From Gammaproteobacteria bacterium (lineage in GTDB: Bacteria > Pseudomonadota > Gammaproteobacteria > Francisellales > CACEW01): a DNA stretch of 16,698 bases. Under the pieces are notes generated by a model, which made no database searches, was not told the origin of the DNA, and saw nothing but the letters and a program-made list of their open reading frames with translations. Positions 13,524 to 16,698 of this stretch are shown one piece after another. The position numbers were made by a program, and so were the translations under genes. The stretch is taken from the NCBI GenBank assembly GCA_028282045.1, contig JANQIS010000075.1, forward strand, positions 1 through 16,698, read 5' to 3'. Each line of letters opens with the position of its first letter. Position 1 is the stretch's first letter.

Positions 13524-13912
13524 TGAAGCAAAGCCCATCAAGTGCAATAATTGAAAATGACATCATTTGTCTGCAAGGCATCCAGTGTGAAGGTGTTATT
13601 GGTGTGTATGATTGGGAGCGCAATGCACCGCGCGCTTTGTTAATTGACCTGCAATTGCCTACCGCAGCAAGTCATGCAGCCATGCAGGATAATGTCACCG
13701 ACACGGTGGATTATGCTGAGGTGGTTGCCCGTGTGCGTGAGTTGGTGGCGCAACGCAGCGATGCACTGATTGAAACCTTGGCACATCACGTGGCGCAGGA
13801 TTTGCTGACCCGTTTTCAGCTTGAGTGGATACAACTCACCTTACATAAGCCACATATTATTGATGGCGTGGCAGATGTGTCTATTACGCTCTATCGACAG
13901 GCCCGTGCATGA
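13511..13912 (+). CDS. folB: Dihydroneopterin aldolase
   Basis: FolB cleaves 7,8-dihydroneopterin to 6-hydroxymethyl-dihydropterin and glycolaldehyde in tetrahydrofolate synthesis. The 133 residues are slightly longer than the usual 118-122 because of a polar N-terminus. Hallmarks: GVYDWERNAPRALLIDL (31-47) with the conserved Glu36; DTVDYAEVV; LIETLAHHVAQDLL; and a C-terminal TLHKPHIIDGVADVSITLYR, with the conserved Lys-Pro. Met codons at positions 1, 3 and 5 (13511, 13517, 13523) are all possible starts, and none has a clear ribosome-binding site. It overlaps the next gene by 4 bp (13909-13912, ATGA), so the two are coupled. Confidence 0.93.
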   Translation: MTMKMKQSPSSAIIENDIICLQGIQCEGVIGVYDWERNAPRALLIDLQLPTAASHAAMQDNVTDTVDYAEVVARVRELVAQRSDALIETLAHHVAQDLLTRFQLEWIQLTLHKPHIIDGVADVSITLYRQARA

Positions 13913-15081
13913 ATGCCACGCTAGCACAGCCTGGCGGTGATGCTATTGGCGTCAGTCAGCAGTTGATTGATCTTATCATTGAGCGTATTCAAGCCAGCGG
14001 TCCATTATCCTTTTATGATTATATGCACACGGTGCTCTACGAGCCGCAATTGGGTTATTACGTTAATGGCTGTCGTAAATTTGGTGCTGAAGGTGATTAT
14101 ATCACGGCAGCGGAACTGTCTGCGCTATTTGGCTGTTGTATCGCCCGGCACATTCAGGGCGTGCTGGCACAATGTCAACAACCGGTGGTGATGGAGCTGG
14201 GTGCCGGTAGCGGTATTCTGGCCAGCCAGATTTTACTGGCACTGGAAGCACAGCAGGCATTGCCGCATACCTATTACATCCTCGATGTCAGTGGTGAATT
14301 GCAGCAGCGCCAACGTGACTTGCTCGCCCAGCGTTGTGAGCATTTGCTTGAGCGCGTGACGTGGCTTAAACACTTACCTGATACACCATTTGAGGGCGTG
14401 ATTTTCGGTAACGAAGTGATTGATGCCATGCCGGTGCATCGCTTTGGTTGGCATGAAAACCAGCTAATTGAAATGGGGGTGGACTACCATCATGATCGCC
14501 TGGTGTGGCATGCGCTCGAGCAGCCCGATGAGGATGTGCGTCAGGCGCTATTAGATATTGATCCGCAGTTACGCTCACAGTGGCCGCAAGGCTATCGTTC
14601 AGAAGTGCGCCCGCAGATGAGGGCCTGGTTGCGCAGCCTGTCAGCTTGCTTACATAAAGGCATGATGCTGTGGATTGATTATGGACATAACCAAGCTGAC
14701 TATTACCATGCGCAACACAGTGATGGCACCTTGATGTGTTATTATCGCCATCATGGCCACAGCGATCCTTTCGTCTATCCTGGCTTACAAGACATTACTG
14801 CCCACGTTGATTTCACTCAGCTTGCAGTGGCGGCTCAACATGCTGACCTGGCATTGCTTTGTTATACCACTCAGGCACAATTTTTATTGGCCGCTGACCT
14901 GGAGCGCTTCTATCAGGCCGCCGTGGCTCAGCAGCCTGATCAAGCCGCTGCCACAGCCCTGCATATGCGCCGCCTGATTATGCCCGATCAGATGGGTGAG
15001 CGCTTTAAGGTGATGGTGCTGGGCAAGCAGTTGGAGTGCGTTGCAGCGTATGCAGCATTTGATCAGCGCTATCGCTTGTAA
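13909..15081 (+). CDS. MidA/NDUFAF7-family SAM-dependent methyltransferase (DUF185)
   Basis: The eukaryotic NDUFAF7/MidA homologues dimethylate an arginine of a complex I subunit during assembly; the bacterial target is less certain. The 390 residues are the usual length. Motifs: SGPLSFYDYMHTVLYEPQLG (30-49), the family's N-terminal signature; GDYITAAELSALFG (62-75); the SAM-binding loop VMELGAGSGILA (94-105); ILDVSGELQQRQ; and VIFGNEVIDAMPVHRF, the conserved GNExxDAxPV block. WIDYGH and YPGLQDITAHVDFT also match the family. Its start overlaps folB by 4 bp. Its 3' end overlaps the convergent transporter gene by 13 bp (15069-15081), so the two stops lie inside each other's frames. Confidence 0.93.
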   Translation: MNATLAQPGGDAIGVSQQLIDLIIERIQASGPLSFYDYMHTVLYEPQLGYYVNGCRKFGAEGDYITAAELSALFGCCIARHIQGVLAQCQQPVVMELGAGSGILASQILLALEAQQALPHTYYILDVSGELQQRQRDLLAQRCEHLLERVTWLKHLPDTPFEGVIFGNEVIDAMPVHRFGWHENQLIEMGVDYHHDRLVWHALEQPDEDVRQALLDIDPQLRSQWPQGYRSEVRPQMRAWLRSLSACLHKGMMLWIDYGHNQADYYHAQHSDGTLMCYYRHHGHSDPFVYPGLQDITAHVDFTQLAVAAQHADLALLCYTTQAQFLLAADLERFYQAAVAQQPDQAAATALHMRRLIMPDQMGERFKVMVLGKQLECVAAYAAFDQRYRL

Positions 15082-16454
15082 AAGCGGTTAATGATAAACG
15101 GTATCAGGCAAAACAGCGCAACACCGCCACCCAATAGCCATTCGTATTGGCTGATGCTGCCCACATTAATCGTGCTCGGTGGTACAAAGCCGATAAAAAT
15201 GGTAGCCAGGCAACTGAACAGGCCGATAACACACACAAGCCACAGGCCCCAATTGCCGCCGGGGATGCGATAAGCGCGCGGCGTATCAGGCGCCTTATAA
15301 CGCAATACAATGGCAGCGATAAACATCATCACGTAGCTGATCAATGATAAAATGGCGGTAATGTCTGACAAAATCCAATAAGAGCTGTTAACCGTCGGCA
15401 TCAGCAAAAACACCCCACAGATAATAGTGAAGATCACCGCCTGCAAACACAATACCGCTACCGGCGCCTCAAAGCGGTTGGTTTTGGCAATCCAACCCGG
15501 CAGAGCACCATCGGCTGCCGCGACCATCAGGCCTTTGCTGGGGCCTAGCACCCAGGCGCCAACGCCACCAAAGCCGCCGATAATAATACAAATGCCGATC
15601 ACCACCGTCATCCAGGGAATGTGGTGGGCCTGAAAGAAGGTGTAGTACAGCTCCAGCATGCCGGTTAGTAGCTCAATTTTTTTAGCCGGGATCACCATGG
15701 CAATCGCCAGGCTGCCACCGATCAAGGTAATGAGGATAATCACCGCTGACCAGAACAATGCCTTGGGGTAACTGCGTTGTGGGTTGCTTACTTCCTGGGC
15801 GTGAATGGCTGACATCTCCATGCCTACCAAGCTATAGAGCACATTGGTCATCAGTACCAATACCCCCAAGTTAGCGATGTGTGGAAAAAAACTGTGCCAG
15901 GTCATCTGAATCTGAATCGGCTGATCTTCACCAACCCACCAGATGCCCAACAAGGTGATCAGCAACATAGGAACAATCGAGCCGATCATAGCCGAGAAAT
16001 TGGTTATTCGACTGGAGACTTTCATGCCGAACAGATTGACCAGCGTAGTGCTAAAAAACAGGATAAACACCACACTGAGCATATAAGCTTTGCTGTGTAC
16101 CAACGCCGGATTAATCATATAAGCAATGGTGGCGGCCAGCATTGACATAATGGCAGGATACCAGCAAATATTGTAAATCCATTGTAACCAGATGGTGAAA
16201 AACCCCCAACGCACGCCAAAAGCTTCTCGCACCCATACATAAATCCCTCCGCGCTTAGGCCAGCCGGTGGCCAGCTCTGCGGCAACTAATGCAGTGGGGA
16301 TGAAGAATAACAGCGCTGCCAGCAGATAATAAAACACAATACTAAAGCCATATTTGGCACCAAAGGGTAGGCTACGTAAACTGTCCACAGCAATCACGTT
16401 GATCATCACCAACGAGAAGATCGACATCACACGTTTGGGTTGGGGGTTGTTCAT
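15069..16454 (-). CDS. APC-superfamily amino-acid permease/antiporter, GadC-like
   Basis: APC transporters carry amino acids by proton symport or by exchange; the group resembling this protein includes glutamate/GABA antiporters. The 461 residues give about 12 membrane helices. The N-terminus (FSLVMINVIAVDSLRSLP, about 13-30) forms helix 1 with its unwound centre. The conserved ELATGWPKRGGIYVWVREAFG (about 60-80) and EMSAIHAQEVSNPQRSYPKA (about 212-231) are family signatures. It has no long C-terminal plug beyond the last helix, so acid gating as in GadC cannot be assumed, and the substrate is unknown. GGAGAGT lies 8 bp upstream of the ATG. It is transcribed convergently to the midA-type gene and is probably monocistronic. 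Confidence 0.9.
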   Translation of the reverse strand: MNNPQPKRVMSIFSLVMINVIAVDSLRSLPFGAKYGFSIVFYYLLAALLFFIPTALVAAELATGWPKRGGIYVWVREAFGVRWGFFTIWLQWIYNICWYPAIMSMLAATIAYMINPALVHSKAYMLSVVFILFFSTTLVNLFGMKVSSRITNFSAMIGSIVPMLLITLLGIWWVGEDQPIQIQMTWHSFFPHIANLGVLVLMTNVLYSLVGMEMSAIHAQEVSNPQRSYPKALFWSAVIILITLIGGSLAIAMVIPAKKIELLTGMLELYYTFFQAHHIPWMTVVIGICIIIGGFGGVGAWVLGPSKGLMVAAADGALPGWIAKTNRFEAPVAVLCLQAVIFTIICGVFLLMPTVNSSYWILSDITAILSLISYVMMFIAAIVLRYKAPDTPRAYRIPGGNWGLWLVCVIGLFSCLATIFIGFVPPSTINVGSISQYEWLLGGGVALFCLIPFIINRFYKR

Positions 16455-16487
16455 CGTGTTACTCTCCTGCTTGTTATCCTATTGTAT

Positions 16488-16590
16488 TTCATTCGTCGTC
16501 GTGTTGCTCTTCATTTGTCATCGTAGGTGCTTCGTTTGCCATTGCGCGGCCCTTCATTCGTCATCCCATGGTCTCTTCACCCGTCATCCC
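16488..16590. repeat. Five imperfect ~22-bp repeats leading into the hairpin element
   Basis: Copies of a TTCATTCGTCATCCC-like unit begin at 16488, 16510, 16531, 16553 and 16576, i.e. at 22, 21, 22 and 23 bp. They become more regular to the right: the last two are TTCATTCGTCATCCC and TTCACCCGTCATCCC, followed by ATGG and GTGG. The last unit is the left end of the element at 16582. The stretch from the transporter start to the window end (16455-16698) holds no gene, only these repeats and the element. Confidence 0.65.
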
Positions 16591-16680
16591 GTGGCTTGAC
16601 CACGGGATCCAGCCAAGCGCACAGCACTTTAAATTGGCTTTGCCCCTATCTGGATTGCGCTATCAAGTAGCGCAATGACG
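16582..16680. repeat. 99-bp dispersed element with terminal inverted repeats (MITE-like)
   Basis: The ends are CGTCAT (16582-16587) and ATGACG (16675-16680). The left arm folds CCCGTGG-CTTGA-CCACGGG (16588-16606) and ends ATCCAG (16607-16612). The right arm begins CTGGAT (16650-16655) and folds TGCGCTA-TCAAG-TAGCGCA (16656-16674). The two loops, CTTGA and TCAAG, are complementary, so the whole element is a large imperfect palindrome. Similar GTCATCCCG...CGGGATCC sequences occur as multi-copy elements in some host-associated bacteria (from memory). Only one good copy is in the window, so mobility is inferred. After it, TTTGCCATC at 16690-16698 resembles another repeat unit cut by the edge. Confidence 0.7.
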
Positions 16681-16698
16681 GTGGTGTTGTTTGCCATC

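Noticed and set aside
16488..16590. CRISPR array from the ~22-bp repeats.
   Set aside because: Repeat cores are too degenerate, the interval is too short for repeat plus spacer, and no cas gene is present.
1..16698. tRNA or rRNA genes.
   Set aside because: No cloverleaf with a GTTCGA-type arm and no rRNA-like conserved block was recognised on either strand.

Overview
The window looks like a piece of a gammaproteobacterial chromosome of moderate G+C content. The evidence is the gene set (rsmA, aroE, folB with a MidA-type methyltransferase, and yggS, proC and yggT in one neighbourhood) and ordinary sigma70-like promoters. A hairpin-rich dispersed element at the right edge, together with an APC amino-acid antiporter, a Bcr/CflA-type exporter and tandem outer-membrane barrels, would fit a host-associated lineage such as Legionellales/Coxiellaceae. 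That placement is inference and was not tested.

Layout. 1-2217 (minus): aroE, a six-helix membrane protein and rsmA, the last cut by the window edge and overlapping its neighbour by 4 bp. 2218-4585: a stability cassette. A ParA ATPase and a KorB-like ParB overlap on the plus strand and converge on a MazF-type toxin with a ribbon-helix-helix-like antitoxin. The toxin-antitoxin promoter is covered by three 9-bp direct repeats. 4672-5223: yggT. 5413-6642: an AT-richer gene for an AAA/STAND-like ATPase with a C-terminal winged helix, whose P-loop lysine is replaced by threonine. 6748-10761 (minus): GNAT acetyltransferase, a small Ser/Asp-rich protein, yggS, an MFS exporter and proC. The usual yggS-proC-yggT cluster is therefore split by an exporter, and yggT lies on the other strand beyond the ATPase. 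10762-11786: a structured leader and a serine-recombinase homologue lacking several catalytic positions, closed by a strong bidirectional terminator. 11870-13462 (minus): two paralogous outer-membrane beta-barrel genes. 13511-15081: folB and a MidA-type methyltransferase, overlapping by 4 bp. 15069-16454 (minus): an APC-family amino-acid transporter whose 3' end overlaps midA. 16488-16698: five degenerate ~22-bp repeats running into a 99-bp element with terminal inverted repeats and two internal hairpins.

How it fits together. Most genes are housekeeping: rRNA methylation, shikimate, proline and folate synthesis, PLP homeostasis and respiratory-complex assembly. The accessory material sits between them: the partition/toxin cassette, the ATPase, the degenerate recombinase and the repeat element. 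The most interesting candidates are the ATPase with the altered P-loop, the recombinase-like protein with its palindromic upstream region, the parAB-mazEF cassette, and the element with its iterated left end.
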